Source: an uncultured Paracoccaceae bacterium (GTDB taxonomy: Bacteria > Pseudomonadota > Alphaproteobacteria > Rhodobacterales > Rhodobacteraceae). From it: a stretch of 64,000 nucleotides of DNA. The notes beneath the pieces are model-generated. The model was not told the DNA's origin. It was given only the letters and a program-made list of their open reading frames with translations, and did no database searches. Below are positions 47,380 to 57,550 of this stretch, piece by piece. A program made the translations under genes and the position numbers. The stretch spans positions 1 through 64,000 of the forward strand of contig CALSOO010000010.1 of assembly GCA_943787985.1 (NCBI GenBank), written 5' to 3'. Numbering within the stretch: position 1 is the stretch's first letter; every line of letters starts with the position of its first letter.

Positions 47380-48167
47380 TATGCCGCTGCCTTCGCTGGC
47401 TCGGCGGCGACCGTCACCTTGTCCTGCGCCATGTCCTGCACCGCGACCCGCGTTTTCTCAAGGTCAAGATCACGGGACAAATGGCGGCTGACCAAAGCGG
47501 CGGAATCAGCGACCATCGCTTTGTAGCTGCCGGTTGCGCGGGCCAGAATGTTGTAGAAAATCACGGCCGGAATGGCCGCAACCAGCCCAATTGCGGTGGC
47601 CAAAAGGGCCTCTGCGATGCCCGGCGCCACGACGGCCAGATTGGTGGTATTGGTTTCCGCAATGGCGATAAAGCTGTTCATGATGCCCCAAACCGTGCCG
47701 AACAACCCGATAAATGGTGCGGATGATCCTGTGATTGCAAGCACGCTGGTGCCGCGCTGCATTGCGCGCGTCGCCCCGGCACCGATCCGGTCCAATGCGC
47801 TGTCTGTGCGGTCCTTGATGCCTGCCTTTTCACCATCCTTGGAGGCGCGCACTTCTGCCTGTGCTGCGCGCACCATCGCGCTGACAACACCACGTCCCTT
47901 TGCAAACCTGTCCGCGGCAGGGCCAAGCCCGCCCGCGACGTTCAATGCACGATAGTTCCGCCGGATGCGCCAACGCGCCAGTGCCAGCAATACCAGCCGG
48001 GATGCGAAGATGCCCCAAACCAAAACGGATGCCACGGCCAAGGACACCATCACAGATTTCACCACAATATCAGCGGCAAAGTACATGCCCATTGGGGTCA
48101 TGTGATCGCCTGCGTATGTGGCCTCCAATCCAGCGTACCAGCCTGAAAAATTTGTCAAGAAGTCCAT
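47379..48167 (-). CDS. exbB: Biopolymer transport protein ExbB
   Basis: A 262-residue protein with three transmembrane helices and the MotA/TolQ/ExbB core ([62 protein letters not shown], read in segments). The N-terminal extension (about 40 residues) is typical of the larger ExbB group. It ends one base into exbD and starts just after piuC. Confidence 0.95.
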   Translation of the reverse strand: MDFLTNFSGWYAGLEATYAGDHMTPMGMYFAADIVVKSVMVSLAVASVLVWGIFASRLVLLALARWRIRRNYRALNVAGGLGPAADRFAKGRGVVSAMVRAAQAEVRASKDGEKAGIKDRTDSALDRIGAGATRAMQRGTSVLAITGSSAPFIGLFGTVWGIMNSFIAIAETNTTNLAVVAPGIAEALLATAIGLVAAIPAVIFYNILARATGSYKAMVADSAALVSRHLSRDLDLEKTRVAVQDMAQDKVTVAAEPAKAAA

Positions 48168-48168
48168 G

Positions 48169-48911
48169 TCAAACCTCCGTCCATGCGCGGATCATGTTGT
48201 GGTAAACGCCTGTTAGTCGGACGACTTCTGCGTCGTCAGTGCCCAAACGCATGGCAAGCGTCTGGATAGTTTGGTCCAACTCGAACAGGATCGAGCGGTG
48301 CTCGTGCGAGCGCACCATGCTTTTCAGCCAGAAAAACGACGACACGCGCGCGCCGCGTGTGACCGGCGTTACTTTGTGAAGGGATGTAGAGGGGTAAAGC
48401 ACCATATGCCCGGCGGGCAGCTTCACCGCTTGGTGCCGTAGTGGTCTTCGACAATCAGTTCGCCGCCGTCATATTCATCCGGTTCTGAGAAGAAGATCGT
48501 CATAGACAGGTCCGTGCGCAACTGCTCGCCGTTGAAAGGGTTCACGCGGATCGCATTGTCGACGTGGGTGCCAAATGTCTCGCCACTTTCATACCGGTTG
48601 AACATAGGAGGTAGAATTTTCAACGGCAGGGCTGCCGAGACGAACAGGGGCGTCTGGCCCAGCCGTTCAAGAATTCGCATTCCCAGCTTTTGCGCCACCT
48701 CTGCAGTCGCGGGCAGTTGGCGGTTATGTTTGACAGCTGCGCTTTGCGCGCCTGCGGTCTTGGTGCCGTCATCCCACGCGGCAGCATCCAGTGCTGCGCG
48801 GATATCGGCAACTTCTCCGGCGTCAAAGACGTTGGGGATCGTAATGAGCATAATCGGTCCTTTTCGTATGTCGGGCGCAGGCAAGGTTCCCCCTGCCAAC
48901 ACCCATCTCAC
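48169..48911 (-). pseudogene. piuC: PKHD-type Fe(II)/2-oxoglutarate hydroxylase (PiuC/YbiX), frameshifted
   Basis: Partner of siderophore receptors of the PiuA/Fiu group. The first part runs from [17 protein letters not shown].. (48863; the longer frame from 48911 is less likely) to ..EDHYGTKR with the metal motif HVDNAIR. It then meets TGA at 48423-48425. The rest continues in another frame as [32 protein letters not shown], with the second metal His and the 2-oxoglutarate Arg. Adding one G (CGGTG to CGGGTG) restores the frame. This may be an assembly error or a true recent loss. The operon genes on both sides are intact. Confidence 0.85.
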
Positions 48912-48925
48912 AATATGGAATTTTT

Positions 48926-51460
48926 CTAGAACTGGATGTCGATCGCAGCCCAGATTTCGCGCCCTGGTGCGACGTAGCTGAACGGCTCGCCTGAACGGTA
49001 AGCCGTGTCGTAATACGTGGCATTTGCCGCATTTTTCACACCAAAGCGGAGATCTGCGTTTTCGCTGATGGCGTAGGAGCCAACGAGGTCAAGTGATGTG
49101 TAGGATGGCAAAAGGTTCCCGTTGGGGGCCGTTGTGCCCAATTCCACTTCACCTGCCCAGTTGATCTGCGCCCCCAAGGTCAATGCATCGGTCAGATCAT
49201 AGGTGACCAGGAGGTTGAGCTGTTTATGGACAATACCGGCAACATTTTGACCCACGGCTGTAGGATCGATGCTCTCGGTGATCTTGGAGTCCATGAACAT
49301 CGCACCACCGTATAGTCCTATCCGGTCCTTCATGCGCCCGGCAACGCCAAGTTCTACACCTGTAAAACGATACCGCAGTGTATCATCGGTGATGCCCGGA
49401 TTGCCGCCCCGACCATCCGCGTCGTAAGTTTCGCGCCCGTTGATCCGTGTCGTCTGGAACAATGAGGCCGTCAATTCGAGGTGGTTGTTGACCTGATACT
49501 TCGTCCCTAGTTCCAACGCGACGTTGCGCTCTGGATCGAAAATCTGCCCGGCGTCGTCCAGACCACCATAGATGCCACCGCCGCCTTCCAGCTCGCTGCC
49601 CATTGGATTGGTCGATGTGGCAAACGCACCATAGACGGTCCAGTTGTCCCTGAGCAGATAGGTGAGCCCAAGGTTACCGTTCAACATAGTATCCTTACGC
49701 TCATAAAGGGTACTGCCGCTTGCGCTCGAAATCTCATAGTGATCCACACGCAAACCGGCATCGATGATCAACTGCTCGGACGGCTTGAAACGGTCAGCCA
49801 TATAAAGGGACAGGGTGTCGACATCCACTTTGGCAGACACATCACCGCGCACCGGTGCGGAACCGTTCCAGCACTGGGACGGATCAGGATTGAGTGCAGG
49901 CATGGTGCAGCCGGTATTGCCGGCTGGGAAATCCTCGGATTGAAGGTCGGTGTAGCTGCCACGCTGCAGGCTTTCGGACTGCACCATCACACCAACGACA
50001 AAGTCGTGGTTCAGCCCGAAAAGGTCAGCACTGCCTGCCATTTCGGTGGTGTTGGAAAATATCTCGGTCTCTTGGAAACGGGATTTCACGCTCGTGCCAA
50101 CAGTCCAGTCTGCGGGATCAGCGGAGCCGTTATCGTTCACCTGGCTTGGTGCGGTCACAATATAGGCGTTTTCCGATTGAACGGCCCGCAAGGTGTTTGT
50201 GAGCGTCAAGTTGGGCGCAACATCCCACGTGACTCGGGCAGACAGACCGTCTTGTTCGAACTCCTGAAAATCACGCCCCTTGATGCCATAGAATGTATCG
50301 CGCGGCACGCCAAATTCGGTGATCGGGCCGTTTGGAATAGCAATCCCGTCCGTATCGTCAGGGTCGGTAATGTACCCGACACCCCAGTCTGGCATCTGGT
50401 CAAATCGGGTGTGGGTGTAATCCAGGTCCACAGTGACGTCATCGTTTACGTGATAGGTCAATGCAGCCGAGACACCTTGGCGATTGTCATAAACCTCGTC
50501 ACCGCGGCCTGCCACTTGCCCGTCTTGGAGCATCGTGTTGATCCGGAATTGCAGTTTTTCGGATTGCGCCCAGTTGTAATCCAGCGTCGTGCGCACCGTG
50601 CCTGCGCCTGAAATTTCCGTCGTGGTCCGCTGGAAATCCACATTCTGCGGGCGTTTGGTGGTCAGGTTCAATGCACCGCCCGCCGCGCCGCGCCCTTCGG
50701 TCGCGCCAACAGGGCCTTTGATGACCTCGACCTGCTCGACATTAAATGTTTCACGCACAGCCAAACCTGAATCGCGGACGCCATCCACATAAACATCGTT
50801 ATTGGCACGGAACCCACGAATATAAAGGTTATCCCCGAACGAGGCACCGCCCTCTCCATAGCCAAGTGACACACCAGGCGTTGAGCGGGCCAATTCACGG
50901 ATCGACGTCGTGTTGGTGGCGTCCAGATATTCCTCTGTCGCGACAGTGACAGTGCGCGGAGTCTCAAGCAAAGGCCCTTGATAAAGGGAGTTGCCAATAT
51001 TCACGGCGCGCAGGGGTGCATTTGGATCGGCATAAGGGTTGGATCCTGCCTGCGCACGACGGGCTGCTTCGGCACGCTGCGCGGCTGCGGTGGCCTCTGC
51101 CTGCGCGCGCGCCTCAGCAGCGGCAGCCTCGGCACGGGCACGCTCGGCGGCCAAGGCTGCCTGCCGTGCGGCTTCAGCGCGTTGCGCGGCGGCCGACTCT
51201 GCGGCGGAGGTGGGCCGGGTCGGTGCTGGCGTTGGGGTCTTAACTTGCGTTGTTTCGACATCCACGGTCGGCAGCACGATCAAACCGGACGTGCCGGTGT
51301 CCTGCGCATAAGCAGTGCCAACGAAACAGGCCGCAGCGGTTGAAAGCCCGACCAGAGGCTTTGTCATCAAGTTTGCTTTGCGCAAAGAAATTTCGCTCGA
51401 GGTTTTTAGATCCCGCATTAGGATGCTCCATTGATTTTTGAAATGCGGGCTGTCTGACAA
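48926..51460 (-). CDS. TonB-dependent catecholate siderophore receptor (Fiu/PiuA-like)
   Basis: An outer-membrane receptor of up to 844 residues; a start at [10 protein letters not shown] (about 51418) also fits. It has a signal peptide ending ..AYAQD, a plug domain ([32 protein letters not shown].. to ..[15 protein letters not shown]) and a 22-strand barrel ending in Phe (AAIDIQF). Between signal and plug lies an Ala/Glu/Arg-rich repeat (about 85-140, [28 protein letters not shown]), predicted coiled coil or long helix, which is unusual in this family. It heads the iron operon. An inverted repeat at 51494-51510 may be its operator. Confidence 0.9.
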   Translation of the reverse strand: MSDSPHFKNQWSILMRDLKTSSEISLRKANLMTKPLVGLSTAAACFVGTAYAQDTGTSGLIVLPTVDVETTQVKTPTPAPTRPTSAAESAAAQRAEAARQAALAAERARAEAAAAEARAQAEATAAAQRAEAARRAQAGSNPYADPNAPLRAVNIGNSLYQGPLLETPRTVTVATEEYLDATNTTSIRELARSTPGVSLGYGEGGASFGDNLYIRGFRANNDVYVDGVRDSGLAVRETFNVEQVEVIKGPVGATEGRGAAGGALNLTTKRPQNVDFQRTTTEISGAGTVRTTLDYNWAQSEKLQFRINTMLQDGQVAGRGDEVYDNRQGVSAALTYHVNDDVTVDLDYTHTRFDQMPDWGVGYITDPDDTDGIAIPNGPITEFGVPRDTFYGIKGRDFQEFEQDGLSARVTWDVAPNLTLTNTLRAVQSENAYIVTAPSQVNDNGSADPADWTVGTSVKSRFQETEIFSNTTEMAGSADLFGLNHDFVVGVMVQSESLQRGSYTDLQSEDFPAGNTGCTMPALNPDPSQCWNGSAPVRGDVSAKVDVDTLSLYMADRFKPSEQLIIDAGLRVDHYEISSASGSTLYERKDTMLNGNLGLTYLLRDNWTVYGAFATSTNPMGSELEGGGGIYGGLDDAGQIFDPERNVALELGTKYQVNNHLELTASLFQTTRINGRETYDADGRGGNPGITDDTLRYRFTGVELGVAGRMKDRIGLYGGAMFMDSKITESIDPTAVGQNVAGIVHKQLNLLVTYDLTDALTLGAQINWAGEVELGTTAPNGNLLPSYTSLDLVGSYAISENADLRFGVKNAANATYYDTAYRSGEPFSYVAPGREIWAAIDIQF

Positions 51461-51493
51461 ATGTCTGGATGGCTGCGTTGGACCGGCAAGTAA

Positions 51494-51510
51494 CTTACTC
51501 TTTTAGTAAG
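51494..51510 (-). promoter_or_regulatory. Inverted repeat upstream of the siderophore receptor
   Basis: CTTACT-CTTTT-AGTAAG is a perfect 6-5-6 inverted repeat, 34-50 bases before the receptor start. By position it may be an iron-responsive operator. It does not closely match the classical Fur, Irr or RirA consensus, so the regulator is not assigned. Confidence 0.45.
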
Positions 51511-51514
51511 GTAG

Positions 51515-51996
51515 AGGGCGGGTTCTCGATTTTTTTAAATTCTTTGCAACTCAACTTTGAAATATCGGCATTACTCTCCGCATCTCATCGCCCAAGCGGG
51601 GCACAAAGCATCAAGTAGCCGTATCGCCTTCATGGGCGAAAATAGGAAAATTCGTCATCAATATTGGCGTTCAAATAGATACCGTTGTGGCTCATGAATG
51701 GATCTGAAATGAATTGGATTTTCGAACGAAGACCGATGTCGAGCTTGCGCCATCGGATACTACCTGATCCGAATTGACCTCGGAATGGCCATTGCAACGA
51801 CCCAGCACCTGCCAAAGACCGCCATAAGTGGTCTTTTTCCAAGTATAGCGAAAGCTGGGCAAGCCGCAAAACTGTCGCGAACTCGGACCACCCAAAGATC
51901 AGGATTTCAAAGGTCCGCTTGGGTGCAGTGTCGCGCTCTTGCTTGATCTACAGGCGGTCCTGTATTCCCGTGGGGCGCGATGAAACGGCGATCACC
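51515..51996. other. Intergenic region with possible IS3 end relic
   Basis: About 480 bases with no supported gene. GCCGCAAAACTGTC at 51863-51876 is identical over 14 bases to the IS3 right end at 7406-7419 and lies in a similar position relative to a GGAC..; it may be a worn IS end. Short minus-strand frames at 51630-51895 show no recognisable protein. Confidence 0.4.
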
Positions 51997-52749
51997 TTAT
52001 GACTGACACAGCTCGAAAAGAGCAGATTTGGAATTGATCGAGAGTTTTTCGTAAGCCCGTTTGCGAAATGTCGCGATCGTGTTGGGACGTACATCCATTT
52101 CATATGCGATCGCCTCGGTTGTTAGCCCCTTTAATATCCATCGGCACACTTCCTGCTCCCGATCCGAAAGCGTCAGCAACGGATCTTCGAGGGAGTGATC
52201 ATCTGAGGATCGATAGTGTGCCAAGGCCAGCTGAGCTGCGATTTTCCAAAGCGTATCGGCGCCATCTTTTAGGGCATTTTTATAGGGTCCACTTTCTTGG
52301 TACCGATAGAAATTGAGGCCAAGAACAAGGCCGTCCTGTCGTGCGAGAACCGCGATTTTATCGACCAGTCCAGGGGCTTCGTAGAAGTCTTTCCAATATC
52401 CGTCGCTCATGCCCTCTCTCAGGGCATTCAACGGAATAATGTCCAAACAGTCACCGCGGGACACCTGTTTTATGCGCTCTTTGATCGGGTCGCTTTCGTG
52501 GCCGTACACGATGTATTTCTGTGCCAGTGCGCGCGCTCCGCCTTTGGGGCTGTCGTTGAAGGACAGAAAGCAACGCGGTTTTTCAGAGCCATACGAAAAA
52601 ATCATGCACTGATCTGCGCCTAGATGCTCGGTTGCCAGACGAGCAAACGCGTGATTGAAGGCCGTGCTGCCGGAGGTCTCGAGACACGCCAGCAGGGCCG
52701 CGAGAACAGCACTTTCGAGCGGTGTGTCAGGTGTATGTATCAGGGTCAT
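51997..52749 (-). CDS. LuxR-family regulator with autoinducer-like N-terminal domain
   Basis: A 250-residue protein. The C-terminal LuxR helix-turn-helix is clear (LTLSDREQEVCRWILKGLTTEAIAYEMDVRPNTIATFRKRAYEKL, about 195-240). The N-terminal 170 residues resemble a PAS/GAF-like sensor but not canonical acyl-homoserine-lactone binding. No luxI is adjacent. It lies downstream of the DUF2783/FAD monooxygenase pair on the same strand and may regulate it. Confidence 0.85.
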   Translation of the reverse strand: MTLIHTPDTPLESAVLAALLACLETSGSTAFNHAFARLATEHLGADQCMIFSYGSEKPRCFLSFNDSPKGGARALAQKYIVYGHESDPIKERIKQVSRGDCLDIIPLNALREGMSDGYWKDFYEAPGLVDKIAVLARQDGLVLGLNFYRYQESGPYKNALKDGADTLWKIAAQLALAHYRSSDDHSLEDPLLTLSDREQEVCRWILKGLTTEAIAYEMDVRPNTIATFRKRAYEKLSINSKSALFELCQS

Positions 52750-52795
52750 ACCGCTACATGACAGGGGACGTCACAATGAGGCAAGGGGTCTGTGT

Positions 52796-52990
52796 TCAGG
52801 TCGGTCCGTTCATGGCGCGTAGCGACACCGCTGCGTCTTTGATGCTCTCTTGAACGTCTTCGGGGTCTGCGTTTTTATGCGCCAACAGCAGGACGAGCTT
52901 TGCGAGGAACACCGCGCTGTTTTCTTTGCCAACAGCATCAATTTCAAGTGCAAGTGCCGCGTAGATATTTTCCAGATCATGAGGGTTCAT
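52796..52990 (-). CDS. DUF2783 protein
   Basis: A 64-residue helical protein (MNPHDLENIYAALALEIDAVGKENSAVFLAKLVLLLAHKN..) of DUF2783. Members are found next to FAD-dependent aromatic monooxygenases and probably assist them. Its start overlaps the monooxygenase stop by four bases. Confidence 0.85.
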   Translation of the reverse strand: MNPHDLENIYAALALEIDAVGKENSAVFLAKLVLLLAHKNADPEDVQESIKDAAVSLRAMNGPT

Positions 52991-54621
52991 TGGCTTGTGC
53001 CTTTCTGGAATGTGGCGGTGCGAAATCCATCTATGACCTTTTGTGCTGAGGCATCTTTCCAGCGTCCTGCAATGTGCATGTCCGGGCGCAGCAAATAGGC
53101 GGATTGCGCATCAGCGCCGAATTTTTCACAGATGGTGCTCGGGTGGGGCAGGGTGAGGATACGCACCTCTGCATCCGAGGCAAAAGCGCACTTGAGTTCT
53201 TGTGCCAAAGCGTTGGTGAAACAAAGGACTGTGTGGCCGGTGCCCAATGCGTCCGACAGAAAGCCGTCGCCAAACCGGGCGTCTGGCATCAAGGCCCCGA
53301 CGCCGGGTCCGGTGCCAAATGCTGGATCATCGGGTAAAACAGCAGGGCTGTCGCTATAGGTAAAGGCCGTCATCTGACGCGGGTTCGCAAGTTCGCCGGC
53401 GAACGGGTGGGTCAGCGCCAATGACAGTGCCGCATCGCGCATCAGTTTCCAGCCATGCGTGTTTGGGGTCATAAAGCGCGCACTTTTGGACGCATTCGCA
53501 AAAACATCCAGCGTGGCGCCGCGCCGTTCTGGCGAATAGCTGTCAAGCAAGGCCTCGCGGGCTTTGCCCTGTAACACCCAGCCAAGTTTCCATCCGATAT
53601 TGGCCGCGTCGGCGAGCCCGTTGTTCAATCCCCGCACGCCAAAGATTGGCACAATATGGGCACTGTCACCCACGAAGAAGATACGTCCGTCGCGGTAGTC
53701 GTCCAAAGCGAGTGTGTTTGCGGAATAGATGCTCCACCACTCAAGTTCCCATGGGCCGTCATAGCCGATGTCGTTCAGAACAGCCGAGACTTTTGCGCGA
53801 ATTTCGTCCTCGCGCAGGGCCTCGTCCTCATTGGTGTCGTCGTCGATCTGATAGTCGATGCGCCAGATGTTGTCAGGCTGTTTATGGATCAAGACAGTCA
53901 TCCCCGGCAGGCTTTCGGGATCAAACAAGGCCCGCCGGATCGTTGGATAGTCGTGCGCCATCTGGATATCTGCGATGACATATCGCCCGCTATAATTCTC
54001 GCCTTGCAGGCGCAGCCCTCGCAGTTTGCGCATCGGGCTACGTGCGCCGTCACACGCAAGCAGCCAAGACGCTGCAAAAGTGTATTCCCCTGCAGGGTCG
54101 GTGATTGTCAAACGGATGCCATCCTGTGTCTCTTGGATGCCCGTGGCCTCACTTTGCCATCGGATTTCGATCAGATCGCTGGTGACGGCTGCCTCATACA
54201 GAAATTGCTCGATGTATGGCTGTTGGATGTTGTACATCGGGCGATATTTTTCGTCGGAACTGTCCGGCATTTCAAATTCGAGGATTTTCTGGCCGCGAAA
54301 AAATGTCCGTCCGGTCGTCCACCCAAGTGCTTTTTCGAGAAAGGGGGCCACTGCGCCGATTTTGGACAGAATGTAGTAGCTTGGGCGCGCAACGCAGATC
54401 GCGCGACTGCCGTCGTTGAAAGTTGCTTTGTTGTCAAAGACAACGCACCGCACCCCCTCTTTGGCGAGGGCAAGTGCCGCGGTCAGGCCTATTGGTCCGC
54501 CACCCACAATAGCCACAGGCGCTGCAGTGTTTGGTGCTGCCCGCGCGCTGGGCGCAGGTGCATCAAAATGTGGATATTGAAAGTAAAGCGAGCCAGTTTC
54601 GCTACGGCCGGCAGGTCTCAT
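52987..54621 (-). CDS. FAD-dependent aromatic monooxygenase (MhpA/PHBH family)
   Basis: A 544-residue group A flavin hydroxylase that would use NAD(P)H and O2 to hydroxylate a phenolic or aromatic acid. ATG 54619-54621 is chosen because GGGGAGAGG lies just upstream; a longer frame is antisense to the neighbouring gene. The dinucleotide motif VGGGPIGLTAALALAKEG is near 38-55 and the second FAD motif GDSAHIVPIFGVRGLNNGLADAANI near 325-350. The C-terminal thioredoxin-like domain is present. It heads an operon with DUF2783 and perhaps the LuxR regulator. The substrate is unknown. Confidence 0.88.
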   Translation of the reverse strand: MRPAGRSETGSLYFQYPHFDAPAPSARAAPNTAAPVAIVGGGPIGLTAALALAKEGVRCVVFDNKATFNDGSRAICVARPSYYILSKIGAVAPFLEKALGWTTGRTFFRGQKILEFEMPDSSDEKYRPMYNIQQPYIEQFLYEAAVTSDLIEIRWQSEATGIQETQDGIRLTITDPAGEYTFAASWLLACDGARSPMRKLRGLRLQGENYSGRYVIADIQMAHDYPTIRRALFDPESLPGMTVLIHKQPDNIWRIDYQIDDDTNEDEALREDEIRAKVSAVLNDIGYDGPWELEWWSIYSANTLALDDYRDGRIFFVGDSAHIVPIFGVRGLNNGLADAANIGWKLGWVLQGKAREALLDSYSPERRGATLDVFANASKSARFMTPNTHGWKLMRDAALSLALTHPFAGELANPRQMTAFTYSDSPAVLPDDPAFGTGPGVGALMPDARFGDGFLSDALGTGHTVLCFTNALAQELKCAFASDAEVRILTLPHPSTICEKFGADAQSAYLLRPDMHIAGRWKDASAQKVIDGFRTATFQKGTSQ

Positions 54622-54666
54622 GACACCTCTCCCCAAACATCGGTTGATGGGGGGGTAGATGGTTGG

Positions 54667-56226
54667 GGACGCAACGTATGTCCCGTATTTCAGGTGACAG
54701 CCAACCCCGCGCACAGTTGTCCTTCTGGAGCGCGGACAACGCGATACGAACCGCTGGATCCACTTCCCGCCACCTTTTTCAAAGCTCTGCAAAGCCAGGA
54801 CAGTGATGCGGTTGTGTCCGAGCCGGACCCCTCGTTGGATGGAAAGCCGTTTCCGGTGCCGCAAGGCAGGGTTTTGGGTGGCGGATCATCGGTGAACGGC
54901 ATGATCTACATGCGCGGGCAGCATCGAGATTATGATGACTGGGCGGATGCGCATGGCTGTAGGGGATGGGCTTACAAAGATGTTTTGCCCGTGTTCCGCC
55001 GCCAAGAGGCGAACACGCGGATAAGCGACGCGTATCACGGCACCCAAGGGAAGCTGGTGGTCGATGACCCCTGCGCGGCGCATCCGGTCAGCCGCCAGAT
55101 CATTGCCGCGGCAGTGTCTGCGGGGGTGCCGGAGACCGATGATTTCAACGGCGCCCAACAAACGGGCGCAGGCTGGTATCAGGTCACGGCCAGTGGTGGT
55201 CAGCGCCAGTCCGCAGCGCATTGTTTTTTGAAACCCGAGCTTGATCGCGAAAACCTGACGGTTTTGACCGGACATCTGGCCTGCCGGTTGCGCATTGAAA
55301 ACCGTCGTGCCGTTGCGGTCGAGGCGCGCGATACAGCGGGCGCACATGTTACGATCCGCGCACGGCGTGAAATTGTTCTCGCAGCGGGCAGCTTTCACAG
55401 CCCGAAATTGTTGATGTTGTCCGGCATTGGCCCGCGCGACGAGTTGCACAGACAAGGCATCGATGTTGTCCACGAGGCCGATGAGGTCGGGCGCAATTAT
55501 CAGGATCATGTCGGCGCACCCGTCACGCGACACCTTGTCGGGGCAACGGGTTTGCACGGCGCTGATCGTGGTTTGCGCGCGCTGAAACACGGCATCGATT
55601 ATGTCGCGTTTCGACGCGGGTTGCTGACATCCAATTTGTTGCAGGCCGGCGCGTGTGTTGACACTGACGGCGCTGGGCGGCCTGACGTCCAGTTCAATTT
55701 TGCGCCTTTTGCCCCGGGCGCGCCGGGGCAAGCACCGCTTGGGTTTCACGCCCTGCAAATTCATCCCATGACGATGCGCCCGAAATCGCGGGGGCGTTTG
55801 GGGCTGCGGTCCAAAGATCCGAATGATGCGCCAAAATTCTATTCGGACGTTTTGGCCCATGAAGACGACATGGACACATTGCGCCGCGGGGTTCGACTGG
55901 CGCGAAAGATGTGCGAGCAACCCGAGTTGAAGGATCTCATCGCAGAAGAAGTGTGGCCCGGCCCCGACATCAGTTCAAAGGCGGGCTCGAACAGGCTGGA
56001 TGATGCCATTCGGGCGCATGCACGGACTATTTTTCATCCCGCGGGCACGTGCCGGATGGGCCCAACGCCAAGTGCTGTGGTCGACCTTGAATTGCGCGTC
56101 AACGGGATCGAGGGGCTCAGGGTCGCGGATTGCTCTGTTATGCCTGCTTTGGTGTCGGGCAACACAAATGCGCCAACACTGATAATCGCGGACCGCGCCG
56201 CTGATTTTATTCCGGTGTCTGGATGA
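54667..56226 (+). pseudogene. GMC oxidoreductase with eroded N-terminus
   Basis: Glucose-methanol-choline family flavoprotein (choline or alcohol dehydrogenase type). The main frame from about 54769 is intact: PQGRVLGGGSSVNGMIYMRGQ (FAD motif), IRARREIVLAAGSFHSPKLLMLSGIGP and the C-terminal HPAGTCRMG..LRVADCSVMP with the catalytic His region. Upstream, TVVLLERGQRDTNRWIHFP is readable in another frame (54713-54768), requiring one missing base in CCC at 54766-54768. Earlier parts need a second shift near 54710. The GxGxxG start is missing, because its place is occupied by the divergent monooxygenase 5' region. The gene is therefore almost certainly inactive. Confidence 0.82.
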
Positions 56227-56252
56227 CGGCTTTGACTGTCGGACCGACACAT

Positions 56253-56291
56253 GGCCTGAAACTTGGCCTGAAACTTGGCCCGACAATTGGC
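56253..56291 (+). repeat. Short imperfect 12-bp tandem repeats
   Basis: GGCCTGAAACTT occurs twice in a row, followed by the related GGCCCGACAATT and GGCCCGGG. It lies between the GMC remnant and the TRAP operon. No function is visible, and it is probably a slippage product. Confidence 0.6.
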
Positions 56292-56416
56292 CCGGGGGTT
56301 GAACGGATCATGATCATGGTAAAATGCGGAACCTTGAGGGGCATTTCCGAGAAAGATGTTGACTCAAAAAATAATACTTAACAGATTAAATAATATAAAA
56401 TTTCTGGGAGGAAACC

Positions 56417-57463
56417 ATGTCTACACAATTCTATACGAGCGCGGTTGTTGCTGCAACATTGTTTGCAGCACCTGTGTTTGCACAGGTCAATCTGACTGCT
56501 GAAACCGCATCTGCAGGGGGCGCCACGCATCTTTCTGCCGCGCATCTGACCGAAGTTGCAGGCACGCAGGGCATTGCAAACATCCAGCTTGCGGTTGGCC
56601 AGACCCTCACCAACTCAATTCAGAACGTTGCGGAAGGCAAAACAGACATCGCCGGAACGCCGCATATTTTGCCGTTCCTGATGAGCCGTGGTGTTGGTCC
56701 ATATGGAGAGTTGGGTGCCGAGAAGGGCGCAGAGCTTGCCGGTAACTTGCGCGCTATCACGCCGTTTACGCTGGGCGTGTTCTTCCTGTTCGGGTTCGAT
56801 GCCAAAGACGTCGGTGGCTGGGATGATCTTGAAGGTAAGGTTATTTTCAATGGTCCACCGCGCGGGGGTGCATTGAACAACGCGCGCACCATCATCGAGA
56901 TCGCAACAGGTCTGAAAGATGGCGAAGGTTACACAGGTATTCAATCGAATTGGGGGCAGGCCAGCAATGTCATCAGTGGCGGAGAGCCTGATGCGGTTGT
57001 TCTGCCGGAGCTGTTTCCGAGTGGCCGGATTTCGACCTTGGGTGCGGCTGGCAAAATGACCGCTTGGTCGATGCCCAAAGACATCCACGAGAGCGAGACC
57101 ATGCAAAAGTACATGAAAGCTCCGGGCAGCTCGGAAGTCATCATGACGGTTGCCGAAGTTGAAACGCTTCTGGGTGACAGCTGGACCATCATTTCCGAGG
57201 ACGACACTTTCCGCGCGATGGCCACTGTTGGCGGCAATGTGGTCAACAAGGATATGGACGAGGACCTCGTGTACTCACTCGTGAAGACCTACATCTCCAC
57301 GATTGCGGATCTGAAAGCCAAAGCGCCGTATGGCGAGGCCGTGAACTATGAAAACCCCGGGCTGGGCATGTGCGGTGCGAACCCTGTGAAGTACCACAAA
57401 GGCGCAACGCGCGCGTGGGAAGAAGCCGGCTATGACGTTCCGGATTGCGCCAAAGACATGTAA
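56417..57463 (+). CDS. TAXI-type TRAP solute-binding protein
   Basis: A 348-residue periplasmic receptor with a signal peptide ending ..APVFAQ and the TAXI-family core (ATHLSAAHLTEVAGTQGIANIQLAVGQTLTNSIQNVAEGKTDIAG). TAXI receptors pair with fused-permease TRAP systems and often bind carboxylates or amino acids. TGGGAGG precedes the ATG. An intrinsic terminator lies between it and the permease, which would raise receptor over permease production. The nearby sulfatase suggests a sulfated or aromatic substrate. Confidence 0.92.
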   Translation: MSTQFYTSAVVAATLFAAPVFAQVNLTAETASAGGATHLSAAHLTEVAGTQGIANIQLAVGQTLTNSIQNVAEGKTDIAGTPHILPFLMSRGVGPYGELGAEKGAELAGNLRAITPFTLGVFFLFGFDAKDVGGWDDLEGKVIFNGPPRGGALNNARTIIEIATGLKDGEGYTGIQSNWGQASNVISGGEPDAVVLPELFPSGRISTLGAAGKMTAWSMPKDIHESETMQKYMKAPGSSEVIMTVAEVETLLGDSWTIISEDDTFRAMATVGGNVVNKDMDEDLVYSLVKTYISTIADLKAKAPYGEAVNYENPGLGMCGANPVKYHKGATRAWEEAGYDVPDCAKDM

Positions 57464-57486
57464 GGCAGCGCCGATCCAGACAAATA

Positions 57487-57524
57487 AACCGCCCCGTCCT
57501 GACACCGGAGACGGGGCGGTTTTC
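57487..57524 (+). terminator. Intercistronic terminator/attenuator
   Basis: A perfect 12-bp stem (AACCGCCCCGTC / GACGGGGCGGTT) with an 11-base loop is followed by TTTCGTTTC. It lies 23 bases after the receptor stop and 27 before the permease start, so it likely gives excess receptor over transporter. Confidence 0.85.
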
Positions 57525-57550
57525 GTTTCTCACTCAAGGCTGAAATACCG

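Noticed and set aside
53656-54660. A long N-terminal extension of the GMC protein (about 340 residues).
   Set aside because: It is antisense to the well-supported FAD monooxygenase gene and has no similarity to GMC enzymes; it is only an open shadow frame.
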